Shown here in pieces: positions 41,835 to 52,200 of a stretch of DNA of 64,000 nt. The stretch lies in NCBI GenBank assembly GCA_023269545.1, contig JAHFTB010000001.1, forward strand, positions 1 through 64,000, given 5' to 3'. The position numbers and the translations under genes were made by a program. The DNA is from Verrucomicrobiota bacterium. GTDB lineage: Bacteria; Verrucomicrobiota; Verrucomicrobiia; Chthoniobacterales; Xiphinematobacteraceae. The notes under the pieces are model-generated. The model saw only the letters and a list, made by a program, of their open reading frames with translations, was not told the origin of the DNA and searched no databases. Numbering within the stretch: the first letter of the stretch is position 1; each line of letters starts with the position of its first letter.

Positions 41835-42703
41835 TGGGCCTCCTCTTTTCTTCCCTGTAGCTTCAGAGAGGGATGCTTCTTTAATTCGAATGTCTTCACC
41901 ACACAAAAAAATTCGTATATCCCATGAAGCCGCGCAAAGTAATATCCCTCATATCCATCTAGAAAGCCTTTCTGCCAAAAATAAACATACAAGAAACGTA
42001 ACAGGGGTCGGAAGGGTAATTTTTGAGAAGCCTGTTTCAGGCGACGTCGGATCCGTACTCGGAAACTCTGCAGGCTACGAAGGTGTTTTTGAGGGGTCAG
42101 CCCTACACGTGCTTCCCAATTAGAATAGCGATTGTGTTTCTCAATAAAGACCTCTACGGAAGGAAAGGCATAGTGGGCCATCTCGCATCGAAGTGAATCC
42201 GTAATCCCACAAACTATAATATGCTCATGTACTTCGTTATCACCGCTCTCTGTAGGGACATCTGTCAACTTTTCATAACGGCCTAATCGGTGCCGGAAAA
42301 GGCGGAGATTCCAATTGGGGTAATAAGCGTGGCGAAGCCATTTTCCCATAAACATAAAACGGCGGTTGATCCAGAAACCATCTGTTTTCGATGAGGCTAT
42401 CGCTTCACGAAATTCGTGTTCCGCAATTTCCGGAAGCACCTCATCCGCATCGAGAATAAATACCCATTCATTTCGAAAAGGCAAATTTTCCAGTGCCCAA
42501 TTTTTTTTCTTGGGCCAGACACCATTAAATAGGAATTGCACCACGTGAGCTCCCCGCTTTTCAGCGATCTCCACTGATCCATCAGTACTCTGAGAATCTA
42601 CCACAAAAATTTCATCCGCCCAAGAAACTGAAGTCAAACAGCGAGGTAAATGGTGCGCTTCATTTCGAATAGGGATTAAAATGGAAACCGGAACTTTGCT
42701 CAT
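41831..42703 (-). CDS. Glycosyltransferase family 2 (WaaE/KdtX-like)
   Basis: A 290-aa GT-A enzyme. SILIPIRNEAHHLPRCLTSV starts the nucleotide-binding domain, with ADEIFVVDSQSTDGSV and the metal-binding FILDADEVL near residue 90. The second half contains KWLRHAYYPNWNLRLFRHRL and a C-terminal amphipathic segment. This subgroup resembles WaaE/KdtX proteins that decorate the LPS inner core. The ATG at 42703 is chosen; an upstream start would overlap the acetyltransferase gene. The stop overlaps the next gene start, so translation is coupled. Confidence 0.9.
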   Translation of the reverse strand: MSKVPVSILIPIRNEAHHLPRCLTSVSWADEIFVVDSQSTDGSVEIAEKRGAHVVQFLFNGVWPKKKNWALENLPFRNEWVFILDADEVLPEIAEHEFREAIASSKTDGFWINRRFMFMGKWLRHAYYPNWNLRLFRHRLGRYEKLTDVPTESGDNEVHEHIIVCGITDSLRCEMAHYAFPSVEVFIEKHNRYSNWEARVGLTPQKHLRSLQSFRVRIRRRLKQASQKLPFRPLLRFLYVYFWQKGFLDGYEGYYFARLHGIYEFFCVVKTFELKKHPSLKLQGRKEEAH

Positions 42704-42711
42704 GGAGATGT

Positions 42712-43254
42712 TCAGATGGGAGAAGCTGGATTTCCAGCCACCCGGATACCTGGCGCGACATTTCGAGTGACCACGCTGCATGCCCCCACCACGGAGCTTT
42801 CCCCTAGGCTAATACCAGGCAGAATAAAAGCCCTGGCACCCACAAAAGCGGCCGCGCCTATAATGATGGGAGCGGTTATTAGCGGGCGAACCTCCGAAGA
42901 AAGATCATGTGTTCCCGTACAAAGATAGGCTTCCTGAGCTACGATACACCCTTTTTCAAGACGGATCAGATCCAGACTATAAAGATGCGTTCGATCTCCC
43001 ACACAAGCGCCTTCTTCAATCTCTAAGTTCCATGGAATTTGAATGCGCACTCGTTGATGGACAAAGGGTTGGCCTTGAATTCGAGCTCCAAAAGTTCGCA
43101 GTATCACAAGACGCCATCGATTGAAGGGCTTGGGAGTCCACGCACATAGCAAGGCCCAAGCCCATTCCCAAAGAAGCAAACGTATCCGGAAGCCGAAACT
43201 CCACGGAGAAGCGCCCCTTTGTTTTGTGGAAGCAAAATTCCGGGTCAAGGACAT
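42712..43254 (-). CDS. WcaF-like acyltransferase (left-handed beta-helix)
   Basis: A 180-aa acetyltransferase of the colanic acid WcaF type. The N-terminal membrane-proximal segment (RIRLLLWEWAWALLCAWTPKP) is followed by hexapeptide repeats (QIPWNLEIEEGACVGDRTHL, then ITAPIIIGAAAFVGARAFIL) and ends SVVTRNVAPGIRVAGNPA. It probably O-acetylates the glycan. The start at 43254 overlaps the gmhA stop by 10 bp; a start at 43275 would add seven residues with no match. It lies in the minus-strand glycan operon. Confidence 0.88.
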   Translation of the reverse strand: MSLTRNFASTKQRGASPWSFGFRIRLLLWEWAWALLCAWTPKPFNRWRLVILRTFGARIQGQPFVHQRVRIQIPWNLEIEEGACVGDRTHLYSLDLIRLEKGCIVAQEAYLCTGTHDLSSEVRPLITAPIIIGAAAFVGARAFILPGISLGESSVVGACSVVTRNVAPGIRVAGNPASPI

Positions 43255-43832
43255 GGGCAATTTCGCTCGATCCATTCACAGAGAGTGTGACCACAAATCA
43301 TATGACATTCCTGGACATGTGCGGTCACTTCCGAGGGCACCGCTAAAATAGCATCCGCACATTCTCTGAATGAGTCAGGATTTTTTCCACAAAACACCGT
43401 TACCTTGAGCCCTCTTTGGTACGCTACTTGAGCTGCTTTGAGCACATTAGGACTTTTTCCCGATGTTGAAATGGCCACCAATACATCTCCCGGATGGCCA
43501 AATGCTTCCACTTGACGAGCGAAAACCTCTTCAAATCCAAAATCATTCGAACATGCTGTCAAAATGCTGGTATCCGTAGACAATGCTAAGCCCGGCAGCG
43601 CTCGCCGATTCACACGAAAGCGCACCACCAATTCAGCTGCCAGATGTTGAGCATCCGCCGCACTTCCACCATTTCCAGCAAATAAAATTCGCCCTCCTGC
43701 AGTGAGACTTTCTCTCCAGATTTCCGCGATACGTTCCAGTTCCGAACTGCACTGCGAAACTAAGGCTTCGAGACTTTCGCGATGCAGCTGTACAGCAGTT
43801 TGAAAAAGAGAATGAAACGATTCTGTGATCAT
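43245..43832 (-). CDS. gmhA: Phosphoheptose isomerase
   Basis: A 195-aa SIS-domain isomerase that makes glycero-manno-heptose-7-phosphate from sedoheptulose-7-phosphate, for the LPS inner core or heptose-containing glycans. The family pattern is clear: FAGNGGSAADAQHLAAELVV near residue 51, ALSTDTSILTACSNDFGFEE, and GDVLVAISTSGKSPNVLKA. Catalytic Glu/His residues are in AAELV and VQECHMICGHTLCEWIE. The rest of the ADP-heptose pathway (hldE, hldD) is not in this window. It follows the GT4 gene and overlaps the acetyltransferase start. Confidence 0.94.
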   Translation of the reverse strand: MITESFHSLFQTAVQLHRESLEALVSQCSSELERIAEIWRESLTAGGRILFAGNGGSAADAQHLAAELVVRFRVNRRALPGLALSTDTSILTACSNDFGFEEVFARQVEAFGHPGDVLVAISTSGKSPNVLKAAQVAYQRGLKVTVFCGKNPDSFRECADAILAVPSEVTAHVQECHMICGHTLCEWIERNCPCP

Positions 43833-43849
43833 AAGGTCATCTTATCCAA

Positions 43850-44848
43850 TCATCCGGAGACACAGGAATCAAACAGATCAAGGTATCGGGTAGCGGATAT
43901 TTCAGGAGAAAATTGCGCCAAGTGAGCTGGAGCAGCCGCACGAAATGCATCTAAATGCTCAGGGTGAGCGAGAAGAGAAAGAAGAGTTTCTGTCAATTTA
44001 TCCACGTCACCATTCGGAAAAGTTTTCCCGCAAGGGCCAATCGCTTCAGAAAGTCCACCACCGCCAGATCCTACTACCACACAACCGCAGGCAATTGCTT
44101 CCACTGCAACAAGGCCGAAGGGTTCGTTCCATAAAGAAGGTACTACTAGAATTCGATGTCGACGTAATTCCTGCGCCAATGATTCTCCACACAGCTCTCC
44201 GCGAAATATTACCAGTTCCTTCAAGCCCAGATTCCGACTCAATTCATAAAATGCTTCGATACCCTTTCCTACAATGGTTAATCGGGTGGAAATGCCTTTA
44301 TCTACTATTTGACGCAGGGATCTTAATAATATGTCCAACCCCTTATCAGAAACTAGCCGACCCACAAAAATAAGATCCCGCTCCCTCGTTTCTTGCTGGG
44401 ACAAGCAAAAGACTGACTTTTCGTAAGGATTATAAATCACTTGTCCAGAAAGCCCCACCTGCAACTCGAGTGCTCGACTGGCATAGACGCGATGGGAGAA
44501 ACGAAGGAAGCCTCGCTTGATCCGGGAAGTAACATCCTCTTTCAACCAGGTATGAGTGGCAACTACCAGAGGTTTTCTTGCGAAAATCCCAGGTGCTAAT
44601 GTTCGCAGTCCAATCTGATTTTGAAAAAAAATATCGCACCATCGCATCCAATTCGAGAGTTCCGATTTTCCTCTGTCATTTTTGGAAAGTCGGAGAATCG
44701 GATAATTCGCTTCAGCTTGCCCCGGAGTAAAAGTGACTACTCGGACCTCATGACCCGCCTTTAAGAACTCACGCACTAAGAGTTTCGAAACCGTTTCAAT
44801 ACCTCCCACACTTGGCATAAAATGATGACTAGCCAGGAGAATATGCAT
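43850..44848 (-). CDS. Glycosyltransferase family 4
   Basis: A 332-aa GT-B enzyme. The N-terminal acceptor domain begins HILLASHHFMPSVGGIETVS. The donor domain contains LIFVGRLVSDKGLDILLRSL, then the E-x7-E segment NEPFGLVAVEAIACGCVVVG. It is the first gene of the minus-strand run 44848-39532 and probably shares a promoter with gmhA, which follows 17 bp downstream. Paralogous with, but different from, the GT4 enzyme at 37.9 kb. Confidence 0.92.
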   Translation of the reverse strand: MHILLASHHFMPSVGGIETVSKLLVREFLKAGHEVRVVTFTPGQAEANYPILRLSKNDRGKSELSNWMRWCDIFFQNQIGLRTLAPGIFARKPLVVATHTWLKEDVTSRIKRGFLRFSHRVYASRALELQVGLSGQVIYNPYEKSVFCLSQQETRERDLIFVGRLVSDKGLDILLRSLRQIVDKGISTRLTIVGKGIEAFYELSRNLGLKELVIFRGELCGESLAQELRRHRILVVPSLWNEPFGLVAVEAIACGCVVVGSGGGGLSEAIGPCGKTFPNGDVDKLTETLLSLLAHPEHLDAFRAAAPAHLAQFSPEISATRYLDLFDSCVSG

Positions 44849-44990
44849 GAGTGAGGTGTGTCAAAATCTTAGAGCATGACATTAAATTCGCGTTCAACTT
44901 TAGGAATATACTCGAGAGATATTAAAATGAGGATTGGGGATATAGTCCCAGCCCCTTCAAGGGGAAGCCACCACTTCTACCCACCACTCA

Positions 44991-46295
44991 CTAAAGTTTG
45001 GGGCGCTGTTGAGGAGCCTGATGGACAGCAGAAGCCACTCGCAGCCGCAGAGCATTTAGGCGAATAAACCCCGTGGCATCGGACTGATTATAGGAATTTG
45101 TAGGATCAGCCTCCATAGTAGCGATATGAGGATTATAGAGACTCATCGTACTCTTGCGTCCCGCCGCAATGATGTTTCCCTTGTAGAGCTTAAGCCGCAC
45201 CGTACCTGAGATGTACTTTTGGCTTTCTGTCACCAAAGCCTGGATGACCTCACGTTCAGGCGCAAACCAAAAACCATTATATACTAATGTACTGTAGCGA
45301 GATATCAGAGAATCGCGGAGGTGCATGACTTCTCGATCCATGGTAAGGGACTCCATTTGACGGTGCGCAAAGTGCAGAATGGCACCTCCTGGCGTTTCAT
45401 ACACTCCTCGGCTTTTCATGCCTACAAAACGATTTTCCACCATGTCGACTCGACCAATTCCATGTTTCCCACCCAGCTTGTTCAGTACCCGCATGATCCA
45501 AAGTGGATTTAAAATGGCGTCGCTTTTGCTTTCATAACCCAGATTAGCCAAAAATTCCCACAATTCCGGATGCACCAGACCCACACAATTTCCTTTTTCG
45601 AAAACGAGTTCTATATACTCTGGTTTATCCGGTGCATCTTGAGGCGAGACGCTGAGGCGAAACATCTCTTTGTTCCCTTCCTCAAAAGCGTCAAACCATG
45701 GATCTTCCAAAATCCCGCTTTCATAACTAATGTGTAGAAGGTTGCGATCCATCGAATAAGATTTCTTCGCTGACGCATCTACGGGAATTTCATGTTTCTC
45801 AGCATAAGCCATGAGTTCTTTTCTGCCGGGAAATTTTTCACGGAAGCGCTCCTCACGCCAAGGAGCGATGACTTGCAATTCGGGTGCCAATGCCGCCGCT
45901 ACCAACTCAAATCGAATCTGGTCGTTTCCTTTTCCTGTCGCCCCGTGGGCTATGGCATCGGCTCCCTCCTCCCGCGCAATCTCCACCATCCGCTTGGCAA
46001 TTACAGGACGTGCAATACTAGTTCCAAGAAAATATTGCCCCTCGTATAAAGCGCTGGCTTGCATCATCGGAAAGATGAAATCCCGGGCAAATTCCAATCT
46101 CAAATCTTCCACATAACACTTGCTGGCCCCCGTCCGGAGGGCTTTGTCCACCAATCCATCTAATTCTTCTTCCTGCCCCACATCCGCACAAAAAGCAATC
46201 ATCTCAGCGAAATAGGTCTCCTTCAGCCATTTTAAAATGACCGATGTGTCCAAACCGCCGGAATAGGCTACTACAATCTTCATCATACCGCTCAT
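44991..46295 (-). CDS. argG: Argininosuccinate synthase
   Basis: Joins citrulline and aspartate in arginine synthesis. The 434-aa product has the PP-loop ATPase motif [17 protein letters not shown] near residue 8. [34 protein letters not shown] and [11 protein letters not shown] follow in the usual order. A GGAG stands 6 bp before the chosen ATG (46295); a second ATG three codons in is possible. The extra 25 residues at the end ([20 protein letters not shown]) are somewhat longer than in many homologues. The 5' region carries the A-in-D nested repeat. Confidence 0.96.
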   Translation of the reverse strand: MSGMMKIVVAYSGGLDTSVILKWLKETYFAEMIAFCADVGQEEELDGLVDKALRTGASKCYVEDLRLEFARDFIFPMMQASALYEGQYFLGTSIARPVIAKRMVEIAREEGADAIAHGATGKGNDQIRFELVAAALAPELQVIAPWREERFREKFPGRKELMAYAEKHEIPVDASAKKSYSMDRNLLHISYESGILEDPWFDAFEEGNKEMFRLSVSPQDAPDKPEYIELVFEKGNCVGLVHPELWEFLANLGYESKSDAILNPLWIMRVLNKLGGKHGIGRVDMVENRFVGMKSRGVYETPGGAILHFAHRQMESLTMDREVMHLRDSLISRYSTLVYNGFWFAPEREVIQALVTESQKYISGTVRLKLYKGNIIAAGRKSTMSLYNPHIATMEADPTNSYNQSDATGFIRLNALRLRVASAVHQAPQQRPKL

Positions 46296-46352
46296 ACACC
46301 GCTCCGCTTTTTGATGCCAGCTTGATTACACTCCGGATGAACGAAAATTTTT

Positions 46353-46468
46353 GCTCATTTTATACCGGTGATGTGACGCAAAAAAGGGAAACCTTGTAGG
46401 CTAAAATGGTTTTTTTGCTCCCAGAGCTCCTCAAAGTGCGGCATATCAGTGATACCGGTTTCGCCATA
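46353..46468. repeat. Family A element inserted in a family D copy
   Basis: The sequence splits a D copy in two: its one half (46353-46369, TGCTCATTTTATACCGGT) lies before, and the other (46452-46468, ATACCGGTTTCGCCATA) after an A unit starting GATGTGACGCAAAAAAGGG. The 8-mer ATACCGGT occurs at both junctions. Without the insert the sequence restores the D end seen intact at 12548-12574. This shows that A transposes with 8-bp duplication and inserted after D. Confidence 0.88.
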
Positions 46469-46546
46469 CCACGTCAAACCCAGTCAAGATTGCAGTGTGG
46501 GTATTGACCCAATCTTTAGTACCGCATAGGGTACAAATCGTCTCTC

Positions 46547-47182
46547 ATGAATTTCAAAACCCTGAACGAAGCCCGCTGGATTTTGGGCCCTCTCCTGATA
46601 TTATGGATTTTTAGTTTTCTTTTCTTTCCTATCTTCACCCTGCCCCTTGCTGCCGCACTGCTATTCACCGTATATTTCTTTCGGGATCCGGAGCGTACCG
46701 TTCCTACAGAACCTGGATATGTGGTTTCGCCTGCGGATGGCAAAGTCGTCGCCATTGAAGAGGTGGAAGAAATCGAATTTCTGCACAGGAAAATGAAGCG
46801 AGTTTCCATCTTTCTCTCGGTATTAGATGTTCATGTCAACCGAGCGCCGATTGAAGGTACCGTCTTACGATCTGATTTCAAAAAAGGCAAATTTTGGGAT
46901 GCACGAGACGCCCGCTCCTCCACAGCCAATCAGGCTCAGTCTTGGTTATTTTCCGATGGAAAAGATGATATCGTGGTTCGTCAAATTACTGGCGCAATCG
47001 CACGTAGGATTGTGGCTTGGTCGCAAATTGGAGACAAGCTTCAACGAGGAGAGCGCTTTGGGATGATCCGATTCGGCTCTCGAACGGAATTGTACCTTCC
47101 CCTCCGCGCAGAAATCACCGTAGAAGTAGGTGCTCGAGTGCAAGGAGCACAATCTGTCGTAGCTCGACTTCTTCCTCCATGA
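46547..47182 (+). CDS. psd: Phosphatidylserine decarboxylase, short type
   Basis: The 211-aa proenzyme makes phosphatidylethanolamine from phosphatidylserine. A membrane-anchoring N-terminus (residues 12-40) is followed by YVVSPADGKVVAIEEVEEI, then FLSVLDVHVNRAPIEG. Self-cleavage to form the pyruvoyl group occurs at Gly177-Ser178 in FGMIRFGSRTELYL, the variant of the short (PSD-B/archaetidylserine-like) family. The stop overlaps pssA by 4 nt (ATGA). Together the two genes form the complete branch from CDP-diacylglycerol to phosphatidylethanolamine. Confidence 0.95.
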   Translation: MNFKTLNEARWILGPLLILWIFSFLFFPIFTLPLAAALLFTVYFFRDPERTVPTEPGYVVSPADGKVVAIEEVEEIEFLHRKMKRVSIFLSVLDVHVNRAPIEGTVLRSDFKKGKFWDARDARSSTANQAQSWLFSDGKDDIVVRQITGAIARRIVAWSQIGDKLQRGERFGMIRFGSRTELYLPLRAEITVEVGARVQGAQSVVARLLPP

Positions 47183-48048
47183 AAATCAAAGAGCCCAAAA
47201 TTTATCTCTTGCCGAATCTCATGACGGCAGGGAATCTGTTCTGTGGCTTCGCTGCGGTGCTACGGATTATCGAAGCTTCTCTCCGAGTTTCCAATGGTGA
47301 GCCTGCGGCAGACGTATATCATCAGGCGATTTTATTTATCCTGGGCGCTTGCCTTTTCGATCTATTAGATGGCCGTTTAGCACGATTAGGAGGTCATGAA
47401 AGTGCCTTCGGCCGGGAGTTTGACTCCCTGGCAGATGTCATTTCCTTTGGCATTGCCCCAGCACTCCTAGTGTATCAGATCGTTTTGCAGGATTTTTCCC
47501 ACAGTGGATGGTTCATCGCTTTTTTCTATCTTCTCTGCGGAACCATGCGTCTTGCCCGTTTCAACTGTTATGCTGCGGCATTGCCTGCTGAAAAGGATTT
47601 TAAAGGGTTCCCCATTCCCGCTGCGGCGGGATTGATTGCCTCGCTGACGCTCTTCATGCTTTGGTTGGAGGAAGGAGAAAAAAATATCGGTCGCTGGAAA
47701 TTTGTCCTCCCTCCTCTTATGGTCTTTCTTTCCCTCATGATGTTTAGCCGGGTAAAATACCCAAGCTTCAAAGCTGTAAATTGGAGGACACAGCGTTCCA
47801 TCCCTCGTTTTCTTTTCATCATCCTCATACTCGTCTTTAGCGCGATGAATTTCGAATGGATGCCACCCATCTTATTTACACTCTACCTCTTATATGGCTT
47901 TGTGCGTCCCTTTGCTTCCAAAGCACTGCGACGGGAATTGGAAGACGAAGAGGAAGAAATTTCCGCTGGCACTATGGAAAAATCCACTTTACCGGAAGCT
48001 ACCGAAGATTCCAAACCTCCTCCGCCTCATTCTTCAAATCTGCCTTAG
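47179..48048 (+). CDS. pssA: CDP-diacylglycerol-serine O-phosphatidyltransferase
   Basis: A 289-aa membrane enzyme making phosphatidylserine. The CDP-alcohol motif is complete, DLLDGRLARLGGHESAFGRE followed by FDSLADVISFG, the pattern D-G-x2-A-R-x8-G-x3-D-x3-D. About six membrane helices are visible from residue 20 to 245. The last 45 residues are acidic (LEDEEEEISAGTMEKS) and unusual. The ATG at 47179 overlaps the psd stop; upstream in-frame codons lie inside psd and do not match the family. Confidence 0.94.
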   Translation: MKIKEPKIYLLPNLMTAGNLFCGFAAVLRIIEASLRVSNGEPAADVYHQAILFILGACLFDLLDGRLARLGGHESAFGREFDSLADVISFGIAPALLVYQIVLQDFSHSGWFIAFFYLLCGTMRLARFNCYAAALPAEKDFKGFPIPAAAGLIASLTLFMLWLEEGEKNIGRWKFVLPPLMVFLSLMMFSRVKYPSFKAVNWRTQRSIPRFLFIILILVFSAMNFEWMPPILFTLYLLYGFVRPFASKALRRELEDEEEEISAGTMEKSTLPEATEDSKPPPPHSSNLP

Positions 48049-48070
48049 GCAAAGTGGAATAATAAGACAT

Positions 48071-49231
48071 CTACTTCTTCAATATGGGGTTTCCCAGCCA
48101 AAAAGGTGATGCTACTCCCGCCCGATAAGCTTCCAGCGACTCTAAAGAAGAGGTCACCCGCAGGTTACTGAAACTCTTGTCATCATTTTGCCAACGTTCG
48201 TTCCAAACTATGGCTGCCTTAAGACGCGGAAATTGGCTGGAGAGCATCCCAAATGCCTCAGTCAGCCAAGCGGCCTTATCTCCGAACTTAGGGAAATCTG
48301 CGATTCCCCATTCCGCCATCATAATCGGTTTATGAGGATCTAATGCGCAGACGGCAAGATAAGGATAATAGAAAGTATCTTTCACTGTCACCCAAGACTC
48401 ATCCTTAAATTGAATCCCATAAGCACTCAGTCCCAGCCAATCCACATAATTCGGACCGGGGTAGTACTGCGCTATCATATTCCAATTATCCAAAGGATAG
48501 GAGTAACTATTCACGTGAAAAACCCAGAGAATGTTTTTTGCTCCACATTTTCGAACCCTATTCACCACATAACGGTACGCGCTCTTATATATCTCCGGTC
48601 CGATAGCTTTTTGCACATTTGGACTTTGGGGACCGCCGGTATGCACCGGGGTTTTAGGAGCCCCATAAAAGCAGCCTGACCAGGGGAACCAGGTCCCATT
48701 CATTTCAAGTCCCCAGGATACAAAAAGAGGATGTCCGAATTTCTTGGCACTTGTCGCCCACATATCAATATAAGCATCCCACTGACCGGATAAAATAGCA
48801 TGGAGATTAAATCGATCCGGGCCTTTATCTTGTTCATAAGGCCGGTCCCATGGAGACCAATAAATCAGTGGCATGGAGCCGTGCCTCGAAATGATGTCTA
48901 AATTATGGCTTGGAAACGTCTGTTCGCCCCAAAAGCTAGAAAATGCAATAATAGCCTGATGTTTGCCCACATTTTTTTCGAATTGTTCTATCTTTTCCAA
49001 AGACAGCTGGTCTTCCGTATCTCCAAATGCCAAATAGCTGCCTGTGTAAGCGGATCCGGCAGGTGGAATGACCAGGGAACCCTCTCCCAGGGGATATTGA
49101 TTCACTAAAGGACTGGATAATTGTTTCTTACAACCCGAGCAAATCGTAATGAGAATGAGAATGGCAACAAAGACCCATTCTCGAATGCAGCTCTGATCAG
49201 AATATTTTCGAAAAAACATGGAAGATAACAT
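48071..49231 (-). CDS. GH26-like beta-mannanase lipoprotein
   Basis: A 386-aa lipoprotein. The signal peptide has a lipobox, ITICSGC, near residue 34, so the chain is anchored in a membrane. The rest resembles GH26: the acid/base Glu in SWGLEMNGTWFPWSG near 178, and the nucleophile Glu in PIMMAEWGIADFP near 305. Family members cut mannan or related beta-glycans. It starts at the TAATG of the preceding synthase gene, so translation is coupled and it probably trims the same polymer. Whether the substrate is a mannan or some other glycan is not certain. Confidence 0.82.
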   Translation of the reverse strand: MLSSMFFRKYSDQSCIREWVFVAILILITICSGCKKQLSSPLVNQYPLGEGSLVIPPAGSAYTGSYLAFGDTEDQLSLEKIEQFEKNVGKHQAIIAFSSFWGEQTFPSHNLDIISRHGSMPLIYWSPWDRPYEQDKGPDRFNLHAILSGQWDAYIDMWATSAKKFGHPLFVSWGLEMNGTWFPWSGCFYGAPKTPVHTGGPQSPNVQKAIGPEIYKSAYRYVVNRVRKCGAKNILWVFHVNSYSYPLDNWNMIAQYYPGPNYVDWLGLSAYGIQFKDESWVTVKDTFYYPYLAVCALDPHKPIMMAEWGIADFPKFGDKAAWLTEAFGMLSSQFPRLKAAIVWNERWQNDDKSFSNLRVTSSLESLEAYRAGVASPFWLGNPILKK

Positions 49232-52200
49232 TAAGGAGATGTGGTCTGAGGAGTACGAACATTCCCCTTACGTTCTAATTTTCCCCACTCTACCCACACT
49301 CCTCTCAGACAGTGGAGAATGGAAAGCCACACTACGTAGCTCAGCAATGGACGGTACAAAAATCTCATAGGGAAAATATACAGCGCCTTATGAAGAGGCT
49401 CTTTATCTAACCAACAAGCTAATCCGGCTAAAACGAAATCCGTCATAAGGAAAACGATAAAATAAATGATTAAGGCGCTGCCATTTCCTATAAAAAGAGA
49501 AATAAGCAAAAGTGTATCCACCACGGGAATCGTAGCCACAAGGATCATCTGGAAGAACCAGACATTTGGGAGAGAAAACCACCCTAATGCACCATATCGA
49601 ATATTAAAGAGCATATCCCGGTGTTTCCAAAGACATTGCAAGGTTCCAAAAGCCCATCGAAGTCTCTGGCGGGTGAGCATGGAAATAGTTTCCGGTGCTT
49701 CTGTCCATGCAAAGGCTTCCGCTGCATAAGCCACTTGCCATCCACTCCGGTGCAAACTGAGGGTGAGATCCGTATCTTCAGCCAACGTATTTCCGCTGAT
49801 ACCGCCTGCTTCAATAATAGCTTGTTTACGAAAAGCACTGATCGCTCCGGGAACGACGGTGATCGCATTGAGGAATCCGTAAGCACGTCGGTCTAAATTG
49901 AATCCACAAATATATTCCAATGATTGAAAACGTGCGATCCAGCTCCGGAGATTTCCTACCCGAGCATGTCCGGACACTGCTCCGACTTTTCCTCGCACAA
50001 ATGGCACGAGTAAAGCAGGAATTGTTTGTGGTTCGAAGTGAGTATCCGCATCCAGAAAAATGACGATTTCTTCTTTGCAAGTAGTTAAGCCACGACGCAA
50101 AGCATGTGCTTTCCCTCGGTTTTCCTGTCGGATCAACCGGAGGCGGGGCTCTTGTTTTGCTAATTCAGTCACCTTTGCCGCTGTATCGTCTTTGGATCCA
50201 TCGTCGACAACAATCACTTCGAGAGTCCCTACGAAATTTGTTCGAAAAACCGAGGCTAATGTCCGCTGAATGACTTTCCCCTCATTATAGGCGGCAATCA
50301 CTATGCTAATAGCAGAAATTTCTCCACCTGATAACAATAGATTCTGACACAATTGCCGGCGCTTATCCAGAAAGGCTAACATCACTACCACTAAAGTACG
50401 AATAAAGAGCAATACAGTGGCTATTACCATAAAGGACCACACAAATTCCTCCAACCATTGATAAGCAAGCAATCCTATATTTGCAATGACCCGAGGCATG
50501 GTGGCACTCGATTGTTTCACCCGCGGCATCAGAACATTCCGAGACACTCCCAAGAGAGTTTCTACGGGCACGATTTTGTCACCTCGTGCACGCAAATATT
50601 CAATGATCCGAGGCAGAGCCTCAACTGTCCCCGAACGGTCTCCACCACCGTCATGCATTAATATCACGTTGCCGAGCGTACGACGTTCGCGGAGTCGTTC
50701 CAAAAGAACGCTTGGAGGAGGACGCTCCCAATCTTCCAAATCCACACTTTCGCAAACGCTCAGATAACCCATGCTGCCGGCTAATGCTAATGGCCGCACA
50801 TCGGCAATATTCTGCGGATAAGAATCCGCATTATAAGGGGGACGAAATAATAGGCTGGATTTTCCGGTGAGCCACTCAAATAAACGCTGGGTTGCATTGA
50901 GCTCGAGAATAATCTGTTCCGCAGAAGATTCATTGAGATTATGGTGTGTATAAGTATGGCTGCCGATGGTATGTCCTTCCGCAAGAATACGGCGTACTAA
51001 TTTGGGGTATGCTTCACATTGTTTTCCTAATAGAAAAAATGTGGCGCGCACATGGTATCGAGCGAGGATATCCAGAATTTGAGGGGTATAAGGGCTAGGG
51101 CCATCATCAAAAGTAAGCGCCACTTGATTTGGCTTACCTGCCCCCTGATGGTAAAGGGTGACATAGTGTGGATATGTCTTGTAGTTGACGCAGATTCGCC
51201 CTTCGCTATCCCTAGAAAAGGCGCGTTGTCCTGGCGAAGTGGTCAGATCCACTTGGATAAAATCTCCTTCTCCGATATTGGCAAGCGTTTCACCGGGTTT
51301 AATATCCCGCATCTTATCTAAAGTGGCTGGAGTCTTCAGTGAATCTTGAGGTAATTCCAGTAGCTTCCAAATGGAGGAGTCTTCGGAACCGAGATGGTCG
51401 ACCATGATGCCTCCACATCCTTGCTGCTCCACTTCTTCGAGCTGATTCAGGAATGTGGAACTATCGAGAAACCAAACGGAATGAGTGGCTCCCTCATCGG
51501 TTTGATAAGAAAAGTGCGGATTATATTCGGGTTCTCCACTGGTACAGGATCCCAAACCGGCATGATCGGCACGCGCCATCACGTCAGGAAAACTCAGTTG
51601 AGTTGCGCCCGATTTCGTCCAGTCATATCCATATGATCCTAAGGAAATAATCCATTTTTCCGGATCGCTATATCCTAAAATTACATGTAACCAACCTTCA
51701 AACCAAGCTTGGGATGCAATAGGACCGGGCTCATCGTCAGAAGCGTTTTCTGCCTCCAAATTGGCGACGAATTTATCTGTAAATTCATCCAATGCAGTGA
51801 GATCAAATGCGCTTAGACCATCATCCACCGGAATGCTAATCCAAAGTTTCATGTCGCTAGCATGCAGCCGAGTTGCTAATCGCTGAAAAAAAGCTGTCAA
51901 CTGCGGCGAATATGAGGGATCCATCCCTTCCCAATTCACAACAACACCGCCCGCTTTGATTTTGGTCAACCCAGTTAACAAGCGGTTGATAAATGCATCC
52001 TGCTGCTCCGGACGAGCGCGAATTAAGGCTTCGACAGGATCTGTCATCGCTTTATTGCCGAGTAAGTTAGTGAGACACGGCATTAAAGCAATGTGTTTGT
52101 CCTTCAAGAATGCCAAGAGCTCGCTGTCCAACGATTCATGAAGGATGAGGTTCATCTCTGTCAGAGAAAACCATTCGGGTACTACATGCGTAATTAAATC

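Noticed and set aside
40974-41906. Long start for the WecG/TagA-like gene
   Set aside because: It would overlap the GT2 gene by 76 bp; the TTG at 41834 has a strong ribosome-binding site and a coupled overlap.
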